DNA of 6,044 bases, from contig JAGGZZ010000149.1 in NCBI GenBank assembly GCA_021161765.1, positions 1-6,044 of the forward strand. Reading direction: 5' to 3'. Numbering within the stretch: position 1 is the stretch's first letter; every line of letters starts with the position of its first letter. Both the position numbers and the translations under genes were made by a program. Shown here one piece after another: positions 1 through 5,381 of this stretch. The DNA comes from Candidatus Methanophagales archaeon (GTDB lineage Archaea > Halobacteriota > Syntropharchaeia > Alkanophagales > Methanospirareceae). The notes beneath the pieces are model-generated. The model did no database searches and was not told where the DNA came from. It was given only the letters and a program-made list of their open reading frames with translations.

Positions 1-90
1 GATAGCCGCTAGTCCAGCCCAGTCAATTACTCGACCTCTTACGGGTCATGCTCAATACGGGCCAGCCGATGCACATCCACCTATTATAGC
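1..90. other. Unassigned GC-rich non-coding block at window edge
   Basis: This block is visibly richer in G+C than the AT-rich stretch at 91-137 that follows it. No frame gives a convincing protein: the minus frames stop within a few codons and the open plus frame runs on through the tRNA. A short hairpin is possible (GACC at 34-37 with GGTC at 45-48), and GGGCC/CCAGCCC-type segments recur. It could be the end of a structured RNA or of a gene outside the window. I do not recognise a family. Confidence 0.25.
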
Positions 91-99
91 AATAAACTC

Positions 100-106
100 A
101 AAAAAA
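100..106 (-). terminator. Oligo-T terminator of tRNA-Glu
   Basis: Seven A on the plus strand give seven T on the minus strand, 32 bases after the tRNA 3' end. Archaeal RNA polymerase terminates at such oligo-T tracts without needing a hairpin. The same site reads A7-G-T5 on the plus strand, so T-runs exist in both directions here. Confidence 0.45.
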
Positions 107-137
107 GTTTTTCATATCGTCAATTACAGTTTTTACA

Positions 138-212
138 TGCTCCGCCGGGGATTTGAACCCCGGTCGTGGGCTCGAGAGGCCCGCATGCTTGGCCGAACTA
201 CACCAGCGGAGC
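138..212 (-). tRNA. tRNA-Glu, anticodon CTC
   Basis: A 75-base cloverleaf can be folded by hand. The seven-pair acceptor stem is GCTCCGC (206-212) with GCGGAGC (139-145), and the discriminator base is A at 138. The anticodon loop is CTCTCGA with anticodon CTC at 174-176, the variable loop has four bases, and the T arm is CGGGG-TTCAAAT-CCCCG. The sequence resembles archaeal tRNA-Glu genes, which usually carry TTC; this one reads GAG codons. CCA is not encoded, since the next bases on the minus strand are TGT. One oddity is that the first anticodon-stem pair, 27-43, is C-A (bases 183 and 167) instead of C-G. No intron is seen. Confidence 0.95.
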
Positions 213-238
213 CTTGTATATGAAGAATAACTTCTCCC

Positions 239-245
239 TATTTAA
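239..245 (-). promoter_or_regulatory. TATA-like box for tRNA-Glu
   Basis: On the minus strand this reads TTAAATA, centred 30 bases upstream of the mature tRNA 5' end. An archaeal box A lies about 26 bases before the start site, so transcription would begin around 216, just before the tRNA. No clear purine-rich BRE precedes it. Called from position and composition only. Confidence 0.4.
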
Positions 246-246
246 G

Positions 247-270
247 ACACAGATTTACACGGATTTACTC
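247..270. repeat. Repeat-like ATTTACACGGATTTAC motif
   Basis: The segment contains GATTTAC twice, eleven bases apart, in the arrangement ACACAGATTTACACGG followed by ATTTACTC. From memory, strings of this type (ACACAGATTTACACGG and relatives) recur between genes in many environmental genomes. Only this copy is in the window, so repeat status is an inference. It lies directly upstream of the putative tRNA TATA box. Confidence 0.3.
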
Positions 271-280
271 TTGGCACATG

Positions 281-302
281 TTCTTTCCTTCTTTAGAAAG
301 AA
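281..302 (-). terminator. Weak hairpin after atwA
   Basis: A perfect seven-base inverted repeat (TTCTTTC at 281-287, GAAAGAA at 296-302) with an eight-base loop begins 13 bases after the atwA stop. It is AT-rich and no T-run follows on the minus strand, so it may be an mRNA 3'-end structure and not an active terminator. Confidence 0.25.
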
Positions 303-315
303 AGAGTTATTCCTG

Positions 316-2025
316 CTATTTAAACCTTCGCTCAATAAACGCATCGCACACCTCATCCGGCTTGTCTCGCATCGCAACTACTCCCTCATCAATTAATATC
401 GCTTCGTGTGTAAGCTCTCGGATTACGTCAAGCTGATGGCTCACGACCAGCATGGTCGTGTCGAACTCACGATTCAACTCTTTCAGCGAATTCGTCACCA
501 CACGTAGCGAAATCGGGTCTATGTCGCCAAAAGGCTCATCCAATAGCAGTATTTCACAGTTTGATGCCATAAGAGTGGCAATTGCAAGCCTTATCTCCTC
601 ACCCACGCTCGTCTCAGAAATGTAACGGGTGAATATGTCTTCAGGTAGGTTCACTGCTTTAAGGTATGGTTCAGCAGCTTTGAACGCTTCCCTCACCGGC
701 AGTTTGGGAAACAGGTCATCCAGTACGTCTATTTCAAACCCTAATTCCCTGAGCCGTCCTTTCGCCTCTGCCTCCGGTAAGTCCGCAAGTCTTAAAAGAA
801 CGTCCATTGTGACGTCACTTATTCCAAATTCCTTCGCCTTTGCCATCGCCTGGTTTATCATCTCTAACTTCTTCAACCCGATTTTACGTGCAAATAAGTC
901 CTGAACGAGCTGGTACGGTGGAAGCGCAAACTCCTGATGAATAATGCCTAATTTGCTCCTTGCTTCTATTGACCTTTTACCGTATTCCGCGATGTTGGCA
1001 AAATCCACTGTCCCTATTCTTATCAGTATGTGGCCCCTGTCCGGCTTTTCAAAACCGCCTAATAACCTCATTAATACCGTCTTCCCCATTGCTGAAGGAC
1101 CTATTATCCCCAGTATCTCACCCCTTGGAATCTTAATATTAATGTCCTGCATTTCTATTGTTCTTATCAATGTGTGATGTGTAACCATGTCATATTTCTT
1201 CCAGGCACCGTCAATCCAGACCACCGCGTTCTTTTCGTCTTTTATCGGAGCTAACGGTTTTACGGGCTCAATAGGAGCTAAGAAGTGCTTAATTACGGTT
1301 TCTGTATCCCCGTCCTCTACTACCTTCCCTTTGTCCATCATGAGCAGTCTATCGCAGAGATACTGGTGCACTTCGGGCATGTGCGAAATAAGTAAAATAC
1401 TGATGTTTGATCGTTCCTTTATCCTTTTCACGGTGTCAAGCAGATATTTCCTCGTCAACGGGTCGGACATCGTCCCTGGCTCGTCAAGCAGTAATAACGA
1501 GGGTTCTTTCGCAAGCTGTCGAGCAAGCAAAACCCGCTGTTTGTCACCTCCACTCAAAATCGTGTATAAATGGTTCCATTTGTCCCTCAGCCCAACGAGG
1601 TCAAGTATTTTAAATGCCTCTTCCTTTAATTCATCATATTCGTCCTCAATTTCAGGGACCTCCTCCAAACCTGTTTGCTTTGCTCTTAGTTTCTTTATTA
1701 CGTTGTCTATCACCGAGATGTTATAGAGCGCAAAAGACCGCTGGAGGTGAAAAGCAGTCTTCTGCCGCAGCATTCGGTATTCTGACCAGGGCGAGTCTGG
1801 CGTTACCCTGACGCCATCTATTTCTACTATGCCTTCATTAAACTTCTCGTAACCACGAAGCATGCGAAGCAACGTTGTCTTTCCCGCTCCACTTCTCCCT
1901 ATTATCCCCAGCGTCTCGCCCTCTTCTACCTTGAAGGATACGTCATCCAGCGCTACCAGTTCCTTACCTATTTTAGACAGTTCATACCGCTTACAGAGCC
2001 CTTGAACCTGCAGTGTTGTACCCAT
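316..2025 (-). CDS. atwA: Methyl-coenzyme M reductase activation component A2 (twin ABC ATPase)
   Basis: A soluble tandem ABC ATPase of 569 residues with no membrane segments. Half one has Walker A GRSGAGKTT (residues 43-51), signature LSGGDKQR (157-164), Walker B LLLLDEP (177-183) and H-loop His215. Half two has Walker A GPSAMGKT (309-316), a divergent signature TSVGEE (472-477), Walker B LLLDEP (493-498) and His530. The two-domain layout, the long insert of the second half and the divergent signature fit AtwA. In methanogens AtwA supplies ATP to the complex that reduces the nickel of coenzyme F430 and so activates methyl-coenzyme M reductase. Length is as expected and the gene is intact. 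The ATG is supported by AGAGGCGA seven to fourteen bases before it. The gene appears monocistronic, with its own promoter region, and is not next to mcr genes here. A generic ABC ATPase is the less likely alternative. Confidence 0.88.
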   Translation of the reverse strand: MGTTLQVQGLCKRYELSKIGKELVALDDVSFKVEEGETLGIIGRSGAGKTTLLRMLRGYEKFNEGIVEIDGVRVTPDSPWSEYRMLRQKTAFHLQRSFALYNISVIDNVIKKLRAKQTGLEEVPEIEDEYDELKEEAFKILDLVGLRDKWNHLYTILSGGDKQRVLLARQLAKEPSLLLLDEPGTMSDPLTRKYLLDTVKRIKERSNISILLISHMPEVHQYLCDRLLMMDKGKVVEDGDTETVIKHFLAPIEPVKPLAPIKDEKNAVVWIDGAWKKYDMVTHHTLIRTIEMQDINIKIPRGEILGIIGPSAMGKTVLMRLLGGFEKPDRGHILIRIGTVDFANIAEYGKRSIEARSKLGIIHQEFALPPYQLVQDLFARKIGLKKLEMINQAMAKAKEFGISDVTMDVLLRLADLPEAEAKGRLRELGFEIDVLDDLFPKLPVREAFKAAEPYLKAVNLPEDIFTRYISETSVGEEIRLAIATLMASNCEILLLDEPFGDIDPISLRVVTNSLKELNREFDTTMLVVSHQLDVIRELTHEAILIDEGVVAMRDKPDEVCDAFIERRFK

Positions 2026-2030
2026 TTTTA

Positions 2031-2038
2031 TCGCCTCT
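2031..2038 (-). promoter_or_regulatory. Ribosome binding site of atwA
   Basis: AGAGGCGA on the minus strand, five bases before the ATG at 2025, resembles the GGAGGTGA complement of archaeal 16S rRNA. It fixes the start codon. aroC and the ATPase gene show no comparable site. Confidence 0.6.
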
Positions 2039-2077
2039 AACGTTTAACCTGTACTATTAAATCTATCATGTTACTAC

Positions 2078-2084
2078 TATAAAT
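2078..2084 (-). promoter_or_regulatory. Candidate TATA box of atwA
   Basis: ATTTATA on the minus strand, centred about 56 bases before the atwA ATG. This would place the start site near 2055, leaving a leader of about 30 bases that contains the ribosome binding site. Other AT-rich strings nearby (2057-2063, 2094-2100) could serve instead. Confidence 0.35.
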
Positions 2085-2181
2085 CTGTAAACCATAAATA
2101 CCTTAATCCTTTTTTTCGGTTTGTGCATGTAAAGAGAATGTTTTTTCTCGTGAAAACCCGTGTAATCTTGCAGTTATGAAA

Positions 2182-2272
2182 CGCATCCAGCAATCCATCA
2201 GCACCAGCGCAACCATCGCTTCTGCCACGGGAGCTACTCTGGGACAGACGCGCAGGGGTCGTCATGCCGGCC
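2182..2272 (-). pseudogene. Decayed second copy of the aroC 3' end
   Basis: The minus strand encodes CPRVAPVAEAMVALVLMDCW followed by MR, matching the end of the intact AroC (residues 359-379). Over 2182-2243 it matches 3743-3804 at 56 of 62 bases without gaps. Towards the upstream side it has two extra bases at about 2244-2253 and three at 2261-2263, giving a net shift that breaks the frame after GRHD, the start of the third AroC family signature. Weaker similarity may continue to about 2281, next to the stop of the ATPase gene. Homology ends at 2182 inside an Arg codon; past that point the frame stays open for another 25 codons, to a TAA at 2103. There is no promoter or start, so it cannot be a gene. 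It is best read as a gene end displaced by insertion. Confidence 0.8.
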
Positions 2273-2283
2273 CTTCTTTTATC

Positions 2284-3477
2284 CTATGGGTCAACGTATT
2301 CCCCAGGTGTAAGGACTAAAATGTCATAATTTCTACGCATTTCTTCAGGCTCAAAGTGCCTTAAATTTTGGGTAACTAAACAAACGGTTAGCCCTTTCCT
2401 TTTATCTTTTACTGCGACGGCAGCTTCTGCGACATGTCGGTCGTGTTCAGGCGCAGAAACTTTTAGATTAATATCTTCTGATCTATACGAGATTCTTTTG
2501 GTCTTATTCTCAGGCTCAAGCTGGCCCAGTAGGGTATTGAACCATTCCTTTATTATCTCTCCCTCTGCCTCGACATAGCTTGGAATCCAACCTTCTATAA
2601 TGCCTTTGTCGGTGAGATTCAATTTCTCTGCTTTTGTTCCCTCTTCGGTCTTCTTGAAGTGCCAAATCGCTACATCCTCGGGTTTCAACTCGCCATTTAC
2701 AATAAGGGGCTTCAATGCCAGGATCAAGTGCTCGCTATGTGTTGTTACAATAACTTGCTTTCCCTCATTGACAGTGTCGGAAAACATTTTAGGCAATTCT
2801 AATTGCGATTCAATGTGCAAGCTTATCTCCGGCTCTTCTATCATGATAACACTTCCGGGCTTACTCCAAAAGAGTTGAGTAATGATGGTTAAAATTTGTC
2901 TGGAGCCTTGGCTTGCGAGAGCCATATTAAGGTGCGTTCGAAGCTCAGGATCCATATAATCGAAACTCAGGATATTTCTACCCCAATAACCTGCTTTGAG
3001 TTCCTTCATACCAAATTTTGATGCCCATTCAATAATTTTTCCTGCTATATTCTTGTATTCTGCTCTTCCAAAAATCATTGACAAAATTTCTATTATCCGT
3101 TCTCCGTGTGTTCCTAATTCCGGCTCACCAACACCGGTTTCAACAAAAGGTTTTACTTCGCCTCTTATAGCCGATATGAAATAAACATCTCTGACTGCAG
3201 TCTCTACCTTCTTTACAATTTTTTGGGCTTCAAAAGAAATTTCTTCGATTTGTTGTCGTTTTTGATCAGCAATTGGTGGTTTTGGAAAAACACATTTGAA
3301 ACAAGTTGGCGTTAACATATACGAGAGTTCGCCCGCTGGCATTACAAGGTCTTGGAATTCGTCAGGATATAAAAACTCCGACACCATTAACGACTCCGCA
3401 GCTTTAAAATTGCCCGCTTCAACTAACTTTCTTTCGTTTGCAAAAACAGTCTGGCGTACTTCTTGATCTTTTGGCAT
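2284..3477 (-). CDS. OLD/AAA15-like ATPase, C-terminal part, fused to a partial PIN domain
   Basis: A 397-residue frame carrying the rear half of an SMC/OLD-type ATPase. It has YFISAIRGE (99-107), the signature-like LASQGSRQ (187-194), Walker B VIMIEEPEISLH (210-221), the switch motif TTHSEH (245-250), and EGEIIKEWF (305-313), which usually lies near the end of such proteins. Its Walker A motif lies upstream in another frame (3423-3701), so a -1 shift within 3423-3477 is needed to join them; a TGA directly precedes the ATG at 3477. After about residue 335 the sequence becomes the rear half of a PIN nuclease domain, with PEHDRHVAEAA (343-353), VTQNLRHF (368-375) and LTPGEY (389-394). The front half of PIN, with its first acidic residues, is missing. 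ATPase-nuclease pairs of this kind often act in defence or toxin-antitoxin systems. This copy is probably inactive unless the frame is restored. Confidence 0.7.
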   Translation of the reverse strand: MPKDQEVRQTVFANERKLVEAGNFKAAESLMVSEFLYPDEFQDLVMPAGELSYMLTPTCFKCVFPKPPIADQKRQQIEEISFEAQKIVKKVETAVRDVYFISAIRGEVKPFVETGVGEPELGTHGERIIEILSMIFGRAEYKNIAGKIIEWASKFGMKELKAGYWGRNILSFDYMDPELRTHLNMALASQGSRQILTIITQLFWSKPGSVIMIEEPEISLHIESQLELPKMFSDTVNEGKQVIVTTHSEHLILALKPLIVNGELKPEDVAIWHFKKTEEGTKAEKLNLTDKGIIEGWIPSYVEAEGEIIKEWFNTLLGQLEPENKTKRISYRSEDINLKVSAPEHDRHVAEAAVAVKDKRKGLTVCLVTQNLRHFEPEEMRRNYDILVLTPGEYVDP

Positions 3478-3701
3478 TCACGAGAAATAGGATATTGTAT
3501 AAACGCTCCATGTCGTAAGCTGCCTTCTAACGATCTTGTAATACTGCTTTCAAGCCTTGTAGTTTGTGCTAAAATTGCTATACTTTCAAGGACATTTGAC
3601 TTCCCTGAAGAGTTTGGACCTACGAATATAGTAAGAGGAGCAAGCTGAAGCTCTAATTCTTCTATGCTTTTGAAGTTCCCTATTTTCACTTTTGAAAGCA
3701 T
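3423..3701 (-). CDS. OLD/AAA15-like ATPase, N-terminal part with Walker A (frameshifted)
   Basis: A 92-residue frame with the typical start of this ATPase family: KVKIGNFKSIEELELQLAPL, then Walker A FVGPNSSGKSN (26-36), then SITRSLEGSLRHGAFIQYP (53-71). From about residue 75 the sequence looks out of frame and stops at 3423, while the rest of the ATPase continues in the -1 frame (2284-3477). Together they would give a protein of about 470 residues. No classical slippery heptamer is present in the overlap; homopolymers (five T on the minus strand near 3440, four A near 3470) are plausible sites for a one-base indel or a sequencing error. The ATG has no ribosome binding site but lies about 26 bases after a TATA-like box, so a leaderless mRNA is likely. 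Confidence 0.7.
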   Translation of the reverse strand: MLSKVKIGNFKSIEELELQLAPLTIFVGPNSSGKSNVLESIAILAQTTRLESSITRSLEGSLRHGAFIQYPISRECQKIKKYARLFLQTKES

Positions 3702-3723
3702 ATTACTATTTTTGGTTTAAAGC

Positions 3724-3733
3724 TATTTAAATA
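3724..3733 (-). promoter_or_regulatory. TATA-like box of the ATPase gene, overlapping the aroC stop
   Basis: The palindrome TATTTAAATA is centred about 27 bases before the ATG at 3701, the spacing of an archaeal TATA box to its start site. Transcription would begin at or next to the A of the ATG, giving a leaderless mRNA, consistent with the lack of a ribosome binding site. The TAA stop of aroC (3727-3729) lies inside the box. Confidence 0.5.
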
Positions 3734-4878
3734 CTTTCGTTCCGCATCCAGCAATCCACCAGTACCAGCGCAACCATCGCTTCTGCAACGGGAACGATTC
3801 TGGGGCATATACAGGGGTCATGTCTGCCCTCTATCTTTAGTTCTACCTCTTCCATCTTCGCCATGTCCACGCTTCTCTGCGGCTTTGAAATAGATGCTGT
3901 GGGCTTCACCGCGATTCGGCATACTACGGGCGCTCCTGTTGAGATACCACCTAAAATACCGCCTGCGTTGTTCGTTCTCGTTCTTATCCTTCCTTCCTGT
4001 TTACCGCCGAGATCACGGAGAGCGCCGAGATGAAAATCCTGACTCTCTGTGTTCTCTACGGGCTCAGCGGTAATTATATAAAACTCATCATTCATCTCGC
4101 TGCCTTTCATCCTCGCAGCCGCGAATCCTGCGCCTATCTCAACTCCTTTTACCGCGCCAATGCTCATCAAAGCCTTTGCAAGTTCTGCATCCAGCTTATC
4201 AAATACCGGTTCGCCCAAACCTGTCGGAACGCCGAACGCAATTACCTCCACGATGCCACCTACACTGTCTCCTGCTGCTTTTACTTGTTTTATTAACGCT
4301 TCCATTTTCCCCGCAGCTTCGGAATCCGCACACCTGACTGCATTCTTATCTACATTCGTTTTTAGTTCTTCTATTCCTACTTCCTTCGCTACTATCCCGC
4401 CAATTTCCACTACGTGCCCCCGAATTTGTATGTCGTGCATGGCTAAGATTTTCTTCGCTATTGCTCCTGCGGCAACTCGCGCAGCGGTTTCACGACCAGA
4501 AGCTCTCCCGCCGCCCCGGTAGTCCCTTATCCCGTACTTCATCTGGTACGTGAAATCTGCTTGACCCGGTCTCGCAACGTTTTTTATTCGCTCATAAGGT
4601 CTTGAATCCACGTCTTTGTTCCACACGAGCATAGAAATGGGTGTGCCGAGCGTTTTACCGTCAAACACGCCCGATAAAATCTTTACTTCATCTGCTTCTT
4701 TCCTTTCCGTCGTTAGTTCACTTACGCCTGGTTTTCTCCTGTCCAGTTCGTGCTGCACGTCCGCTTCTGACAGCTCAAGCCCAGCGGGGCAGCCGTCCAC
4801 GACCACACCCATCGCTTCTCCGTGCGATTCTCCCCAGGTCGTCACCCTGAATATCTCTCCAAACGTATTGCCTGACAT
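3727..4878 (-). CDS. aroC: Chorismate synthase
   Basis: Converts 5-enolpyruvylshikimate 3-phosphate to chorismate, the last step of the shikimate pathway, using reduced FMN in the cytosol. The 383 residues align along their length with E. coli AroC as I recall it: MSGNTFGEIFRVTTWGESHG (1-20, His19), DRRKPG (46-51), YGIRDYRGGGRASGRETAAR (115-134), GEPVFDKLDAELAKALMSI (222-240), NNAGGILGGIS (303-313) and GRHDPCICP (351-359). The conserved N-terminus fixes the ATG; no ribosome binding site is seen. Three oddities are present. Residue 106 is Gln (RPGQAD, codon CAA) where the family has His (RPGHAD), a residue implicated in catalysis. Residues about 269-293 are an extra stretch encoded by a palindromic repeat-like insertion. 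The last ~87 bases of homology recur at 2182-2272. It follows the dCMP deaminase by 44 bases. Confidence 0.95.
   Translation of the reverse strand: MSGNTFGEIFRVTTWGESHGEAMGVVVDGCPAGLELSEADVQHELDRRKPGVSELTTERKEADEVKILSGVFDGKTLGTPISMLVWNKDVDSRPYERIKNVARPGQADFTYQMKYGIRDYRGGGRASGRETAARVAAGAIAKKILAMHDIQIRGHVVEIGGIVAKEVGIEELKTNVDKNAVRCADSEAAGKMEALIKQVKAAGDSVGGIVEVIAFGVPTGLGEPVFDKLDAELAKALMSIGAVKGVEIGAGFAAARMKGSEMNDEFYIITAEPVENTESQDFHLGALRDLGGKQEGRIRTRTNNAGGILGGISTGAPVVCRIAVKPTASISKPQRSVDMAKMEEVELKIEGRHDPCICPRIVPVAEAMVALVLVDCWMRNESI
3743..3829 (-). repeat. Direct repeat copy inside the functional aroC 3' end
   Basis: Partner of the copy at 2182-2272. The first 62 bases (3743-3804) match it at 56 positions without gaps; the rest aligns with two short length differences. 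It covers aroC codons for GRHDP to the Arg of CWMR, including the C-terminal family signature. Recombination between the copies would remove 1561 bases, including the whole ATPase-PIN gene. Confidence 0.8.
4001..4073. repeat. Palindromic repeat-like element inserted in frame in aroC
   Basis: Arms at 4001-4030 and 4044-4073 are inverted repeats matching at 21 of 30 positions, starting with a perfect TTACCGC/GCGGTAA, around a 13-base loop. The right arm contains CTCTCTGTGTTCTCT followed by a CTCAGCGGTAA end, which resembles a dispersed repeat common in environmental genomes (CTCTGTGTTCTCTGCG...CTGCGGT). It encodes AroC residues about 269-293 (TAEPVENTESQ and DFHLGALRDLGGK). Chorismate synthases such as the E. 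coli enzyme have only a few residues between NDE and NNAGG/NHAGG at this place. It therefore appears to be an in-frame insertion tolerated in a surface loop. Confidence 0.6.
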
Positions 4879-4889
4879 CGTAAAACAAA

Positions 4890-4911
4890 CTTAAATAGAT
4901 TTGGTTTTAAG
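4890..4911 (-). promoter_or_regulatory. Possible aroC promoter in the dCMP deaminase-aroC gap
   Basis: The 44-base gap holds two AT-rich TATA-like strings on the minus strand: CTTAAAACC centred about 29 bases before the ATG, and CTATTTAAG centred about 16 bases before it. The first has the spacing for a leaderless aroC transcript, which would fit the absence of a ribosome binding site. Read-through from the upstream pair is equally possible. Confidence 0.25.
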
Positions 4912-4922
4912 AAAAGGTTCAC

Positions 4923-5381
4923 TCAAAGATAAACGAGTTCTATACCCGCCATTCTCAAATATTCCAGTCCTTCCGTATCGCTGTATTCCCCTGTCATTAC
5001 TACCCTCCTTATCCCTGCATTTATTATCAGCTTTGCACATATCTTGCACGGGTATGCGTTCACGTACAGCGTAGCACCTTCTGCATCCCTACCCGCCTGT
5101 AAAAGCGCATTCTGCTCGGCGTGCACGCCTATGCACTCTTCGTGTCTCTCTCCCGATGCGATATTCAGTTTATCTCGCCGGCATCCGACATCCAAACAAT
5201 GAGGAAATCCTCGTGGTGCGCCATTATAGCCCGTGGATATAATCACGTTATTTTTAACCACTAAGGCGCCTATTTGCCTTCTCAAGCACGTTGAACGTTC
5301 TGCTACATCCGCTACAATGTTCATCCAGTATTCGTCCCACGGTATTCTCTTCGTTTTTTCCTTCTCTTTGCTTAGGTTCAT
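4923..5381 (-). CDS. Deoxycytidylate (dCMP) deaminase, ComEB-like
   Basis: A zinc enzyme of the cytidine deaminase fold that converts dCMP to dUMP, the precursor of dTMP. The 152 residues hold the whole family core: RRQIGALVV (34-42), STGYNGAPRG (49-58), the zinc and proton-transfer motif VHAEQNAL (86-93, His87 ligand, Glu89 catalytic) and the second zinc motif PCKIC (111-115, Cys112 and Cys115). CxxD/RHEEC-type residues before HAE (62-83) resemble those of bacterial dCMP deaminases and may bind a further metal. Length is normal and nothing is missing. Its ATG overlaps the TGA of the restriction enzyme gene upstream (ATGA), with the AGAAAAGGA stretch just before, so translation is probably coupled. 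A related cytidine or guanine deaminase is unlikely given the NGAPRG and HEEC motifs. Confidence 0.9.
   Translation of the reverse strand: MNLSKEKEKTKRIPWDEYWMNIVADVAERSTCLRRQIGALVVKNNVIISTGYNGAPRGFPHCLDVGCRRDKLNIASGERHEECIGVHAEQNALLQAGRDAEGATLYVNAYPCKICAKLIINAGIRRVVMTGEYSDTEGLEYLRMAGIELVYL

Larger units (their letters stand above)
2273..3742 (-). mobile_element. Putative cassette inserted in the aroC 3' end
   Basis: The segment is bounded by two direct copies of the aroC tail (3743-3829 and 2182-2272), 1561 bases apart. It holds the last four codons and stop of aroC, a TATA-like box and one ATPase-PIN gene. This is the geometry of site-specific or homologous insertion at a gene's 3' end, with the incoming copy restoring the reading frame. 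No integrase, transposase or terminal inverted repeat is visible, so movement would have needed an enzyme from elsewhere. A simple tandem duplication followed by loss of most of the second aroC is the main alternative. Confidence 0.4.

Noticed and set aside
166..396. Plus-strand frame of 76 codons
   Set aside because: It begins inside the tRNA gene, crosses the tRNA promoter region and ends antisense to atwA; there is no protein signature.
1187..1726. Plus-strand frame of 179 codons
   Set aside because: It is antisense to the strongly supported atwA, is rich in Ser and low-complexity as antisense frames often are, and has no recognisable motif.
2077..2265. Open frame of 62 codons on the minus strand between the ATPase gene and atwA
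   Set aside because: It reads the aroC remnant out of its coding frame, and the matching AroC peptide lies in another frame. No ribosome binding site or family likeness supports it.
3423..3477. Programmed -1 frameshifting in the ATPase
   Set aside because: I looked for an X-XXY-YYZ heptamer in the overlap and found none; CCAAAAG and GTTTTTG do not fit. An indel or sequencing error is simpler.
4001..4073. Transcription terminator or riboregulator inside aroC
   Set aside because: The inverted repeat is imperfect, lies mid-gene in an open frame, has no T-run, and is better explained as a repeat-derived insertion.
4160..4522. Plus-strand frame of 120 codons
   Set aside because: Antisense shadow of aroC, whose full-length family match leaves no room for a second gene.
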